From: Letharia columbiana
Lineage: Eukaryota; Ascomycota; Lecanoromycetes; Lecanorales; Parmeliaceae
Length of the DNA: 64,000 bases
Direction: 5' to 3'
NCBI RefSeq assembly: GCF_014066305.1
Contig: NW_023501132.1
Location: 1-64,000 of the forward strand
Shown here one piece after another: positions 1 through 11,800 of this stretch (its first letter is position 1; each line of letters opens with the position of its first letter). The notes below the pieces were generated by a model. That model was given only the letters and a program-made list of their open reading frames with translations. It was not told the DNA's origin and did no database searches. A program made the position numbers and the translations under genes.

Positions 1-800
1 TTATTTCGAAATTAATAAATAGATTAAACGGGCTAATTAGAATATAGAACGCTATCTTTAAACGTATTATAATTATATATAAGACGATTAGTCTAGATAG
101 TTATCTATTATCGAGTTTATCGATAATAATACTATATTTATAACTACGAATATTCTATTATTCTTTATAAATAAGAGCTTTTACTCTTAAATAAGTTTTA
201 GCTTAGATATTATCGACTATAATATTACTCGTAAGCGCCTTAACGCTACTTAAGCGAAGAATATTATCGAGTATATATAGTAAATTCTCGACTATATTTA
301 AAGTAATATAAATTATATTTAAAAGGCTATAATAATCTAGATTAATAAGCGACGCTAGAAGATTACTTTTAAAGTAGACGATATAATCTTTCTTAGTAAT
401 AAGAATATTACTTCGAATCGATCGTTATGAAAGCTAAATAATAAGAGATATAGTTTATTTAAAGTAATAGATCTCGTAGAAACCTCTTATCGCTTAGAGC
501 TCTCAGTGAGTATAAAGATTTATAATATATTTTATCTTAATCTCTTAAGCCTCGTATCGATAAACCTCTTATCTAAATAAATTAATTCTTTATCGAAGTA
601 TATTACTATCGAAGATCGAATTAAATAAGTAATAAAGAAGATTATCGCCTTTAAATTTATTAATAATCGCTTTAAGTATTAGATGAAATAGAAGAGTCTT
701 AATAAGAATCTTAAATAATATAACTCGAATAGTAGCGAATTTGAAAATTATTAAGATATAATTAATAATTTTTATAAGTAATACTCGTAAGTAGTTTACT
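1..800 (+). pseudogene. Ty3/Gypsy integrase C-terminal part plus chromodomain, RIP-degraded
   Basis: The plus frame starting near base 9 reads as the second half of a Gypsy integrase and then a chromodomain. It contains a recognisable 'NQNIERYL' stretch, followed by 'DD*SRQLSIIEFIDNN', where the family usually has W and Q at the stops. About bases 630-780 read as a chromodomain ('KKIIAFKFINNRFKY*MK*KS'). Nearly all in-frame stops are TAA or TAG where Gln or Trp is expected, which is what C-to-T RIP at CAA/CAG or G-to-A at TGG produces. The element is cut by the window edge, so its RT lies outside. A chromodomain is known from chromovirus-type Gypsy elements and directs integration to heterochromatin. 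The gene is dead. Family assignment is confident; the exact clade is not. Confidence 0.8.
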
Positions 801-3640
801 AAGCTCGATAATACTATAAATATCGTATTTTTAAACGAATTAAAATCGTTCGATATTTTATAATAACTTTATTTTCTTCGCGTTCGCGATTCGATTTCTT
901 AGATCTATATTACTTTATAATAGCCGCATTTTAGATTTATTAGATCGTCTCCTCTTATTAATATAACTCTTAATATATTTCGAGACTATATTAGATTATA
1001 CGCGAATCTTACTATCGTTATCGCTAGATATAATCGATATTAACTAGATAACTTATTATAAAGAAGTCTATATTAAACTAATTTAATACTAAATTAAAAT
1101 TTAGCGTTTACGACTTAATTTAATTTAAGATCTCTCGATTAATTAACTCGCACTATTTTATTAATATTCTTTATACTAAAATATTAACTCGAAAATTATT
1201 ATTATCTATTAAAATACTTATATTTATTACTCGTCTATTACTATATCGATTTCTTTTAGATTAGAACTTCTATACTCGTTATATCTTTAACTAGCGACGA
1301 TATTAACGCGAAGATCGAGATATAAGCTCTTACTATCTATACTATCGTCGAGAAAGATCGTAGTATTAAAGATTCTAAATATTAAAAGTTCTTTATTATT
1401 TTATTAATTTTTAAGCGAGCGTATATATATACTAGTTTTATTACTCTTTTACTTATTAATTATAAGAGTATAATTCTATAAAAGAGAGAGGTAGTATTAC
1501 GATCGTATTCTATATCTTTCTTAATATATTATTTAATTCTATAATCTATTAGAGTCTAGCGTATCTTAATAGAGTTATCTACTATTATTTAATATCTTCT
1601 ATCTATATAGTTATTCGATATCTAATTATCTTATTTAATATATCTATATTAATATTACATCTATATCGATTCTAATAAATCTCGCGATTAAGATTTTAAA
1701 AATATATTTAATATAGAATTATAAGATAAGTTTAGTATTTAAATTAAATAACGAGTACGTAATATTAATAGCTATTTATCTTTTCTTATTATTTTTTTAA
1801 TTAAATATATTATAATCGTAATAAAAGTTAATATTTATATATCTTTCTCGAAATATAACTTAAATATTCTTCTATTCGATTAAAACGACTAAAATATTTC
1901 GAATATAATAAAAGAATTTATAAAATATATTATTAGCTAATTAAAGTTAATTTAGAAAATACGATTAAAAGATAAGTAATATCTTCTATAGAAACTAATT
2001 TACTTAAAACTATATAGTTCTATATCGCTTAATTACTTATTTAAAATTAAAATTAATAAAATTATATCGATTAAACTCTAAGTTATCTAAAAAACTATTA
2101 TTAGAAATCTTATTATTATTATAACGAAGCGCTTAGCGTTAAAATTACTCTTATTAATATTTATAATTTTTTATTTTTTTTAATATTAATTTAGATTATT
2201 ATAATAATATAACTTCTTTTATAATTAATATAAAAGTATAATAATAAGCGCTAATCGTAATTTTATAAAGACGCTATTAAGTTTTTAAAGTAATGAAATA
2301 ATTATTTAACTCGAGATAAGTTTTAATCGCTAATACTTTTAAATATACTATTTATCTATTTAGATAAACTAATATAAACTTATTAACTTCTTTAATTAAA
2401 AGTATCTAATAAAAGCGATAAGAGTCTTCGATAATTAAGATTTTTATCTAATTATCTATAGATAAATAGCTATTAATATTATTTATAGATAATATTAAAT
2501 TATTAAGTCTCTAGATATTCGATAAAAAAGCGATAATCTATACGATAGTAATCGAGTAATCGTCGATATTAAATTCGTAATATATAAAGAATAGCTATTT
2601 TATATAGTATTTCGACTATATATTAAATAAGAATTTTATTTTTATTAAATCTTTTAATATAATAGCGACTCTTTACTTACTCTTTTTATATTCTTTAATT
2701 ATATTAAGTTATTTTAGATAAGATTCTCGAGTATTAATTATAATTTAATTATATTAATTTACTTTAAAGTATTTATTAATATAGAATTAAGAGAACTCTA
2801 AGTCTTTAAAGTCGTTATTATTAAATATAAAATAATTTTTAAATAATATAGCGAATAGATCTTTATTATTATTATAAATCTTATTATAAATAAGATTTTC
2901 TTTATTTTATAATAGATTACTTAAGCTTAATTTAATAAAGATTAAATCTATATTACGCGTTAATATAAAAGAATATTATAAGACTATAAAATAATATACG
3001 ATCTATCGAAGATTATAGAATTTTTATACTTATTATTTAAGATAGTATATTTTTTATAATAATATAATATCGTTAATAACGAAAATATCTTTAACTTTAA
3101 TATTAAGTTACGTATTATTTTAACTTAAATAACTCTTATTATAAATATTATAATAGAATTTTATAAGCTTAAGAAAGTTATATTTTATTAAGATAAGACT
3201 ATTATATTAAATTAAGCTCTTAAGATTATAAATTATAACGATTAATATTAAATTTATAAACTTAGAATATTTATTACTCTTATAAAATATATATTTTTAA
3301 AATTATTTTAATAAGTTAATAGATAATAAATAATTAATATTAATTAAATAATTAGCGTTATTAATACTTTACTCTTTTTTAATATATATCTTATAGTTTA
3401 TATTAATATAGCTTCTCGACTAATACTATTATATATAATAATTATAAATATCTCTAAGCGTAGATTAAATAATATTATTAATTTATCTATTTTATTCGTT
3501 ATTATTTAGATATATAATATCGAAATTAGCTATTAAAAAGTAAGAAAAGAAAATATAAATAGTAATTTTTAAGTCGCTATCGATAACGTTATAGTCTAAG
3601 CGAAGTTATTTTATCTTATATAGTTTTAAATTATAAATAA
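801..3640. repeat. RIP-degraded AT-rich repeat, unassigned
   Basis: This is AT-rich sequence nearly free of CA/TG dinucleotides, with stops in all frames. The first part probably holds the untranslated end or LTR of the Gypsy element at 1-800, but no second LTR copy is in the window to prove it. No protein domain was recognised in the remainder on either strand. It ends abruptly at about 3640, where CA and TG reappear. Confidence 0.6.
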
Positions 3641-3989
3641 CAAGTAAAGGCCTATGAATTAAATTCATGGAGTTGGATTTTTCATTTTTCTAAGTCAAAT
3701 GGAGTTGGATTTTTCTAAGTCAAATCGAATTTTAGCCCTAGCCCTAAGTCAAATCGGACTCTGATCGCTTGCTGTACGTTTTTGACCTACTTCCACCACT
3801 ACAAAATTGATTTAATCTATGTAGTATAGACATATATGTGCGGAGAGAGGCGCGCTAAGGCCTAATTAGGAAGGTATATCGAGTGTGGAGGATTGATCCG
3901 TAACAATTACCTACAAAAAACAGAGAAAGGCCATGTCCTCATGGCAAGAAGTATCGAAATACCGGAAAGAAATGGAGATAACGTGTCAA

Positions 3990-4688
3990 TTAGTGCTGTG
4001 AATCCCACAATATCTCCTGCCGCAGTGAAATCTTTCGAATAATGAGATAGCTGTAGACATCGGACGGTTTCAATTCGTCCAAATATGCATCGTCCGATGT
4101 CCCTCCTGCAGAGGCCCAATTGACTGTGATCGTCGCAGTAGATCCTCCTCTTGTAACGTCATTGCAGTGATGTACCATATTAGTGGGGATGACAGGCCAA
4201 GTTGCAGTGGTGTTCTCCGCTTGCTGAGTGATGATTTGACGTGGGATCTTGGAGAGCTGAGCCGTGTTCTTGACGATGGTGGCCTTGTTGCCGCTTGGTT
4301 TCTCCGCAGTGTTCTCCGCATTTGCCTGTTGTAGTTCCTCCTCTTGCTCCTCAATGTAGTGGGGATAACAGGCCAAGTTGCAGTGGTGTTCTCCGCTTGC
4401 TGAGTGATGATTTGATGTGGAACGGCCAAGTTGCAGTGGTGTTCTCCGCTTGCTGAGTGATGATTTGATGTGGAACCGTGGAGAGCATATGACGTGGGAT
4501 CTTGGAGAGCTGAGCCGTGTTCTTGACGATGGTGGCCTTGTTGCCGCTTGGTTTCTCCGCAGTATTCTCCGCATTTGCCTGTTGTAGTTCCTCCTCTTAC
4601 TCCTCAATGCAGTGGGGATGACAGGCCAAGTTACAGTGGTGTTCTCCGCTTGCTGAGTGATGATTTGATATGGAATCGTGGAGAGCAT
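3990..4688 (-). CDS. Repeat-containing open frame, function unknown
   Basis: A minus-strand frame of about 230 codons ends at 3990. Its last third (about 4000-4190) is unique sequence with ordinary residue composition ('SDDAYLDELKPSDVYSYL'). The upstream part lies in the tandem array and reads through copies of it in more than one frame. One repeat reading is glutamate- and glutamine-rich ('EEQEEELQQANAENTAEK'), with a following 'NKATIVKNTAQLSKIPR'. Other copies carry a TAA in place of the CAA in EEQEE, and copy lengths differ by non-multiples of three. The frame is therefore probably the remains of a repeat-protein gene, or fortuitous. I do not recognise a family. No signal peptide or membrane segment is evident. 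Confidence 0.25.
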   Translation of the reverse strand: MLSTIPYQIITQQAENTTVTWPVIPTALRSKRRNYNRQMRRILRRNQAATRPPSSRTRLSSPRSHVICSPRFHIKSSLSKRRTPLQLGRSTSNHHSASGEHHCNLACYPHYIEEQEEELQQANAENTAEKPSGNKATIVKNTAQLSKIPRQIITQQAENTTATWPVIPTNMVHHCNDVTRGGSTATITVNWASAGGTSDDAYLDELKPSDVYSYLIIRKISLRQEILWDSQH

Positions 4689-5333
4689 ATAACGTGGGAT
4701 CTTGGAGAGCTGAGCCGTGTTCTTGACGATGGTGGCCTTGTTGCCGCTTGGTTTCTCCGCAGTGTTCTCCGCATTTGCCTGTTGTAGTTCCTCCTCTTGC
4801 TCCTCCTCTTGTAGAGTATCAGACTGAGTGGCTAGCTCAGTGGCTGACTGAGTGGATGACTGATATGACGTGGGATCTTGGAGAGCTGAGCCGTGTTCTT
4901 GACGATGGTGGCCTTGTTGCCGCTTGGTTTCTCCGCAGTGTTCTCCGCATTTGCCTGTTGTAGTTCCTCCTCTTACTCCTCAATGCAGTGGGGATGACAG
5001 GCCAAGTTACAGTGGTGTTCTCCGCTTGCTGAGTGATGATTTGATGTGGAATCGTGTGGAATCGTGGAGAGCATATGACGTGGGATCTTGGAGAGCTGAG
5101 CCGTGTTCTTGACGATGGTGGCCTTGTTGCCGCTTGGTTTCTCCGCAGTGTTCTCCGCATTTGCCTGTTGTAGTTCCTCCTCTTACTCCTTAATGCAGTG
5201 GGGATGACAGGCCAAGTTACAGTGGTGTTCTCCGCTTGCTGAGTGATGATTTGATGTGGAATGGCCAAGTTGCAGTGGTGTTCTTCGCTTGCTGAGTGAT
5301 GATTTGATGTGGAATCGTGGAGAGCATATGACG
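4238..5333. repeat. Five-unit imperfect tandem array, 176-253 bp units
   Basis: Units start with 'ACGTGGGATCTTGGAGAGC' at about 4238, 4491, 4691, 4867 and 5077, and the array ends near 5333. Spacings are 253, 200, 176, 210 and 253 bp, so units gain or lose internal blocks. Shared blocks include 'TGTTCTTGACGATGGTGG', 'GTTTCTCCGCAGT' and 'GCTTGCTGAGTGATGATTTG'. Some copies differ by TG to TA (CCTCTTGCTCC versus CCTCTTACTCC), a light RIP-type change. Confidence 0.9.
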
Positions 5334-5389
5334 TCCGGACGCGTTTGGTGTGACTACAATATTTGAATGTTAGTTTAACCTATCTACCG

Positions 5390-6017
5390 CTGGCTTGGGA
5401 GGAGTATGTAGGGGAGGACGTATCCGTTCGGGCTCTTTTTGAGGGCCTTCCAACGCGTTTATGAGCAGTAGTAGGTAGCTGTTAGGCTCACTTGCGGCCT
5501 CGATTGCCAGCAGTAGCGGATTCGCCGAGGGGTGGCCTGGGGGCGTCAGTAAGGGGCTCTAATTGGGCGAGGGGTACCGAAGACGATTGTGTTCATATTG
5601 GTGGAATTGATAGAATTGGTAGAATTGGTAGAATAATGGAAGAATAACAAACAGGTGGCAGGATTATTATCCGATCCCGGACGCGTCTGGTGTGACTACT
5701 ATGACTATTATATTTGAATATTTATTTAATTCACCAATAGTAGGCCAAACTTCATAGTTTTTACAGCGTTAGAAAGCGTAAACTGAGCTCTATAATTTAG
5801 GAAATTATGAAGAAATAGTATCCGTAGGGAGCTGGTTATTTCAGAGTGTAAAACTTCTACACACAAATTTTTGATAAGGGAAGCGCGGAAGGGCTACCGG
5901 GCTGACTTAGCCGGTCTAACTAAAAAGCGTATAGGACCCGAATTTATGATTGGCTGCACATACAAATTCAAGGTTTTCTAGCTTAGCCCTATCTTATTTT
6001 TTTATATATACTAATTA
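5390..6017 (+). repeat. LTR-like repeat, unmutated copy
   Basis: This ~630 bp stretch is matched along its length by 8255-8889 in the same orientation. It includes a short microsatellite (AGAATTGGT units near 5610), the sequence 'CCGGACGCGTCTGGTGTGAC' near 5676, and ends in 'TATATATACTAATTA'. A related start, 'CCGGACGCGTTTGGTGTGAC', occurs just upstream at 5336. It could be a solo LTR or one LTR of a 3.5 kb element at 5390-8889. TG...CA ends were not defined. Confidence 0.7.
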
Positions 6018-8254
6018 CTCGTTAATTTTAGATAATTTATTATAAAAATAGTAATTAAAATATAAAGTAAAATCTACGTCGATAAATAGTTAAGCTCGAA
6101 ATATTAAATATTATATTATTAATATTCTAAAAGCGTTAAAATATAAGATCTTTCTTTTAAGTCTAATATAAAAAGTATTTTTTTAATTTATTAAAATTAA
6201 TAATAGCTAAATTCTTATTATTTATAAAAAAAGCTTTCTAATTAATAGTCTTAAAATCGTTTATTACTTTATCTCGCTCTATAATCTTATTCTAATATAA
6301 GAGATATAAAGCGTTATTAAAGAAGAATTTTATAAAAAGATACTAGTTTTAATAATTAATTATTTCGCGAAGAAAAAGAGTATCTTTAAAGATAATATTA
6401 AAATTATTCGCTATTTAACGTTAGTTAGATTTTAAAAAAGAGTTTAATAATAATATATTATAGATATAATAAGTCTTTTAGCTAGCTCTAAAAATCTTTA
6501 TAATATTATTATATAAATTAATAGAGAGAATAATATCTTTAAATATAATTTCTAATCTTCTAGATTTATTTATAAAAATTAAAAAGCGATCGCGTCGCTC
6601 TAGTCTAGAGCTAAGATTATATATATTTTTTAATCTATAATTATATTTATCTAAATATTTTAAAAAGAGATTAATTATTAAAAGATTAGAAGTATTAAGA
6701 TTAATTAGATTAAATTTAATTTCGCTTAATATTAAAAATCTCTTAAATTACGAAGAAAGAAAGAATTATATTAAAAGAAGTATATATAGAAAACTCTTAA
6801 ATTAAGAAGAAAGAAAAGATTATATTAAAGAAAGTATAAATAGAGAACTCTTAAATTAAAAAAAAAGAGAAAATTATATCGAAAAAAGTATAAATAAAAA
6901 ACTCTTAGATTAAAAAGAAAAGAAGAGTTATAGAGAAGAAAGCGAAGATAAAAAACTCTTAAATTAAGAAGAAAGAGAGGATTATAGAGAAGAGAGCGAA
7001 CTTAAAAGTCTCTTTATAAATATATAAATATTTAATTATAATAATAAATATAGAAAACTTTATCGCTTAATTTTAATTATAGATATATATTTATAGCTAG
7101 AATATTTATAATCTTAATAAGATTCTAAGTAGATAGAATAATATGAGCCTATCTACTTAACCTACGCGATTTACTAAAATTTAAAAAAGTTTTTTTAAAT
7201 AATAATCTAGTTAAAGATTAAGTAATTATATTACTCTTATTTTAAAATCTAATTAAAAGATTAAATATAGTTAAGAGAAAGAATTATTATCGCTATAATC
7301 TTATTTTAATTAGAATAATATCGTTATTTTCTCTTAACTCTCTTAGTAAATTAAATTTCTTTATAGTATTAATAAGCTAATTATTTTTTATTTAAGTTAT
7401 CTTTTATTACTTAGCTATAACTCTAAAGAATAAAAAATTTACGAGATTTAAAAATTACGATAAAATAGTTATATCTACTTATAAAAATTAGATTTTATAT
7501 TTAATTTAATATCTAGCTCGAAGTCTAATTATAGTCTCGCGAGCGAAAACGAGTTTTTCTTCTAGAATCTTTTTAGAATAAGTTATTATAACGAAGAAAA
7601 GAGAGAAAAAAAAAAAACTATACTCTTATAAGAGATAAGATTAGATTAAATATATAATAAACGCGTAGTAAATATAAGTTAAAGATAAAATTTTATATTA
7701 AAGTAGTTAGAAATAAAGTAGAAGAGAATTTATTTTTTATTTAAATAAATATTATCTATAGATAATAATAACTTATTAATAATATTTAATTAAATAAATT
7801 ATATATAATAATAATAGCGTAAAGCTAGATTTAATTAAATATATTATTTATAATAATAGATAATATTAATTTTTAAGTAAAGTAAAGCTAGATTTAATTA
7901 AGTATATTATTTATAATAATATATAATATTAAAATATTTAGCTTCGCGCGTTATAGTATATAAAAGTTATTATTAAATAAAATATATTAAAATATATATA
8001 GTCTATAGATTTTAACGTCGCGATTATAGATTATTAAAAGATTTTAAATAAAGTAATATATAAAGAAGAAAGTAAACTAGATAATTAAAAATCGAGAATA
8101 CTATTAAATTTAGTATATCCGCTTTTATAATCTTAGATCTTAATATTATTATAAAAAGACGTAAAATAATAAAATGAAAATCTAAAAGAAATTTTTTTTT
8201 TTTTTTTTTCTCTAAGTTTTATATATTTATCGCTATAATTCTAATCTCTTCGCC
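6018..8254 (+). pseudogene. RIP-degraded interior between the two LTR-like repeats
   Basis: This is AT-rich, CA/TG-poor sequence. The plus frame across 6730-7150 is partly open and holds the 18-residue repeat array described separately. Downstream, 7500-7600 reads a basic stretch. Two direct copies of 'AAAGCTAGATTTAATTAA' occur near 7810 and 7875, followed by similar sequence. No protease, RT or integrase motif was recognised, so this may be a non-autonomous element that once encoded a gag-like or unrelated charged protein. Confidence 0.4.
6740..7009 (+). repeat. Five 54 bp repeats encoding 18-residue charged units
   Basis: 'CTCTTAAATTA'-type starts occur at 6740, 6794, 6848, 6902 and 6956, exactly 54 bp apart. 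Each unit reads approximately 'LLN*EEREDYREES', with the stop at a likely former Gln codon. An exact multiple of three held through five copies suggests selection on a coding array before RIP. Confidence 0.85.
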
Positions 8255-8889
8255 CGTCTAATAAGAAGTATATAAAGAAGAATATATTCATTTAAGCTAT
8301 TTTTAAGAGTCTTTTAACGCGTTTATAAGTAGTAGTAGATAGTTATTAAACTCGCTTACGATCTTAATTATTAATAGTAATAAATTCGTTAAGAGATAAT
8401 TTAGAGACGTTAATAAGGGGCTCTAATTAGATAAGAGATATCGAAGACGATTATATTTATATTAATGAAATTAATAGAATTAATAGAATTAATAGAATTA
8501 ATAGAATAATAAAAGAATAATAAATAGATAAAAGAATTATTATTTAATCTCGAACGCGTCTAATATAACTATTATAACTATTATATTTAAATATTTATTT
8601 AATTTATTAATAGTAGATTAAACTTTATTATTTTTATAGCGTTAGAAAGCGTATATCGAGTTCTATAATTTACGAAATTATAAAGAAATAGTATTCGTAG
8701 AGAGCTAGTTATTTTAGAGTATAAAACTTTTATATATAAATTTTTAATAAGAGAGCTTAAGAGAGCTAGCGAGCTAACTTAGTTAGTCTAGCTAAAAAAC
8801 GTAATAATCTTAAATTAATAATTAGCTATATATATAAATTTAAGATTTTTAAACTTAACTCTATCTTATTCTTTTATATATACTAATTA
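8255..8889 (+). repeat. LTR-like repeat, RIP-mutated copy
   Basis: This is the RIP-converted twin of 5390-6017. Almost every CA and TG, and many CC/GG positions, of the intact copy are TA or A/T here, while landmarks such as 'AACGCGTTTAT', 'AGGGGCTCTAATT' and 'GCGTTAGAAAGCGTA' remain. The microsatellite has one extra unit. The two copies diverge right after 'TATATATACTAATTA'. Confidence 0.85.
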
Positions 8890-11800
8890 ATATTTCGATA
8901 ATTAGATATAAAATAAATTATTTATAATTAATAGTTCTAATAATAGAATTAAGTCGCTTATTAATTATATTATAAATATATTAAGTAAATATCTTACTTA
9001 AACTTTCTCTTATTAAAAATTAAGATTTTTTAAATTTTAAAAAATATATTATATTTAAGTAAGTTTCTTATATTATAATAATTCTTAAATTCTTAAATAT
9101 TATCTTTTTATAAATACTTCTTCTCGAGAATTAATATTTAAAGAATTCTTATTTATACTTAAACTATTTAATACGATAAAATATTTATTATTAAAATTAT
9201 ATTTTTTATATATATAGCTTATACTATCTTTATAAGTTATCTTAATAATAATTAAAATAAAATTTAAAAGACTTTTAATTCTAGCTAGTTTCTACTATAA
9301 TATAGAGAGAAGTTTATTAATTAATTCGTTTTCGCTTTTATAATTAAAACGTTTTAAAGATATATTAATAGAATTTATCTTATCTAATCTATATAAAATT
9401 AAGAAATTATATAAAGAGAGTTTTATTATCTAGCGAGCTTATCTACTATTTAATATTAATTACTTTATAAAATACTTTAAATTATTATAATTAATAAGAA
9501 GTTTAATAAAGTAAAAACTTCTTTTTAAATAGTAGCGCTAATATTTAAATATTATAATAATTATAAAAAATTCTTAATTATATATTTTATAAGTATACTC
9601 TATATCGATTATCTTTCTTAAATAAAAAGCGATTAAATATTACTATTTATTCGTATATAGCTAAGTTAATATACTCGCTATAGCGAATAATAAGATATTA
9701 ATTTTAATTTAAATTAAAAGCTAAGAGTTAAAATACTTAAGAAGAGACGCGATTATAAAAGCGTCTTTTAGCTTTTTAAACGTATACTTTATAACGTCGA
9801 GCTATAGAAATAATTCTAACTTAATATCTTTTTCGCTTCTTTTAAAAAATTCTATTAAAGAGTTTATAATTTAAAAATAGTAATAAATAAATCTTCGATA
9901 GAATTTATAAATTTTAAAAAGATTTATATATTATAATAATCTTTTAATTTTAATTACTCTTAAATTATAGTTACTCTATATTTATCTATAATAATATTAA
10001 TAATAAATATTATAAAGTCGAGAAATTCTACTTCTATAATAAAAAACTTATATTTCTTTAGATTTATATAAAGACTATATTATCTAAATTAATTAAATAC
10101 TTACTTTATATAATTTAAATACTTCTTCTTTATTTTAAAATATATAAGAATATTATTTAAATATATTATATAAAACTAGTTAATTAGTTTAATTAAAGTT
10201 TTATTAATATAAATTTAAAAGATTACTAAGATATTAGTTAAGTTAAATAATATTATTAAATACTTAAAGTACTCGTAATATATATAAAACGCTATTTTTT
10301 ATTTATCGCTCTTACGAATTTATATACGATAATAAATATTCTTTAAATTAAATTTAATATATCGCTTAAAACTATTTAGACGATTAAGTATCTTATTAAT
10401 TAAGAATAATAAATATCGATTTTTAATAGTTATCTTATTTAGTCTATAATAGTTAATATATAAATATAAATCTTTATTCTTTTTTAAAATAAATAGAATT
10501 AAAGCTTTTATTAAACTCGTAAAGTATTTTATTTAACTTTTCGCTAGAGCTTTATTAAGATAAATTCTTAGCGCTATTAACTCTATATTAAATAAGTTAT
10601 ATAATAAATTAAATAATAGCTTCGCTATAATTTTAATAATATAATTATAATTCTTATATAATAATAATTAAGTTACTTCTTTCGATAAGAATATATCTTT
10701 ATATTCTTTTAAGTTATTAGAAAGTTTAGAAATAACTTCTACGCTATTTATATAAACACTTTTTATTTTAATTATATTAATTTTATATTCTCTATCTACG
10801 ATTATTATTTTAATTATAACTAATATATAAATAATCTTATATCTTTTTAAGACGTTCGCGAATTATTATAACGTTAGAATCTCGAGCGATTACTTTTCGA
10901 TATTAAAACGCTAGATTTAATCTTTTATATTTATCTTAATTCGCTTATCGATTAAAATCGAAAGATCTAAAATTATCGAGAGATCTTTCTTATTAATAAT
11001 ATAGAAAATATATTTATAGCGCTTAATACGCTTTTAATTATTTTATAGACGATAAGTTATCGAGTAGATATTATAATAATAAATTAATTTTTTATTTATT
11101 TATATAGATTTTAATAAGAGATTATTAATTTTAATTAGATTCTACTTAATCGTAAAACGCTAACTTATTATATTTACCTCTATACTATTATTAAAATAAA
11201 TTTTAATAAAAGTTTATAACTCGCTTTAATTATTTAAAAGTACTCTATCTTTATAGATAACGATAAAATAAATAATACTTCTATTTTTACTCTCGTTATT
11301 ACGAAGTCTTCGATAAGAGTTTCTTTTTTCTCGCTAAGTTAATTGCGTAAAGCTTATAATTATTAATTAAATTAATTAATATACTATTAAGATTTTTTAT
11401 TTTCGATTTTTTCGATTTAATATAGATAGTAATATAATATTCTTTTTCTTTATAATTATAATATTTTACACTATTTAAATAAAACTTATTATTCTTAAAT
11501 TTATTCTTAAACTTATAATCTTAAAATTATTTATTTCTTAAATTAAAGTTATTTTATCTTCGCGATAATTATAATTTTTTAAATTAAAGATTTTAATTTT
11601 CTCGCTACTAGCTCTCTTATAAGTTAGAAATACTATTTACTTTATATTCTCGAGAAGATTCTTATTTTTTATTATTATTCTCTAAGCGTATTATAAGCGT
11701 TAGAAGCTTATCTTATTTTATTAATATAGTTTAAATATTAACTAGCTAATAACGAAGATTTAAATAAAACTTTATAAATAAATAATATACTTATTAATTT

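Larger units (their letters stand above)
3640..5995. other. RIP-free island inside RIP-degraded repeats
   Basis: Base composition switches sharply to about half GC, with normal numbers of CA and TG, and switches back at about 5995. Bases 3660-3760 carry a short direct repeat ('GGAGTTGGATTTTTC', then 'TCTAAGTCAAAT', twice). No gene was recognised at 3760-3980. The rest holds the tandem array at 4238-5333 and an intact copy of a ~630 bp repeat. Confidence 0.7.

Noticed and set aside
3733..3750. Telomere-like CCCTAGCCCTA words (also near 49393 and 62100)
   Set aside because: Only one or two units, no array, and inside internal sequence.
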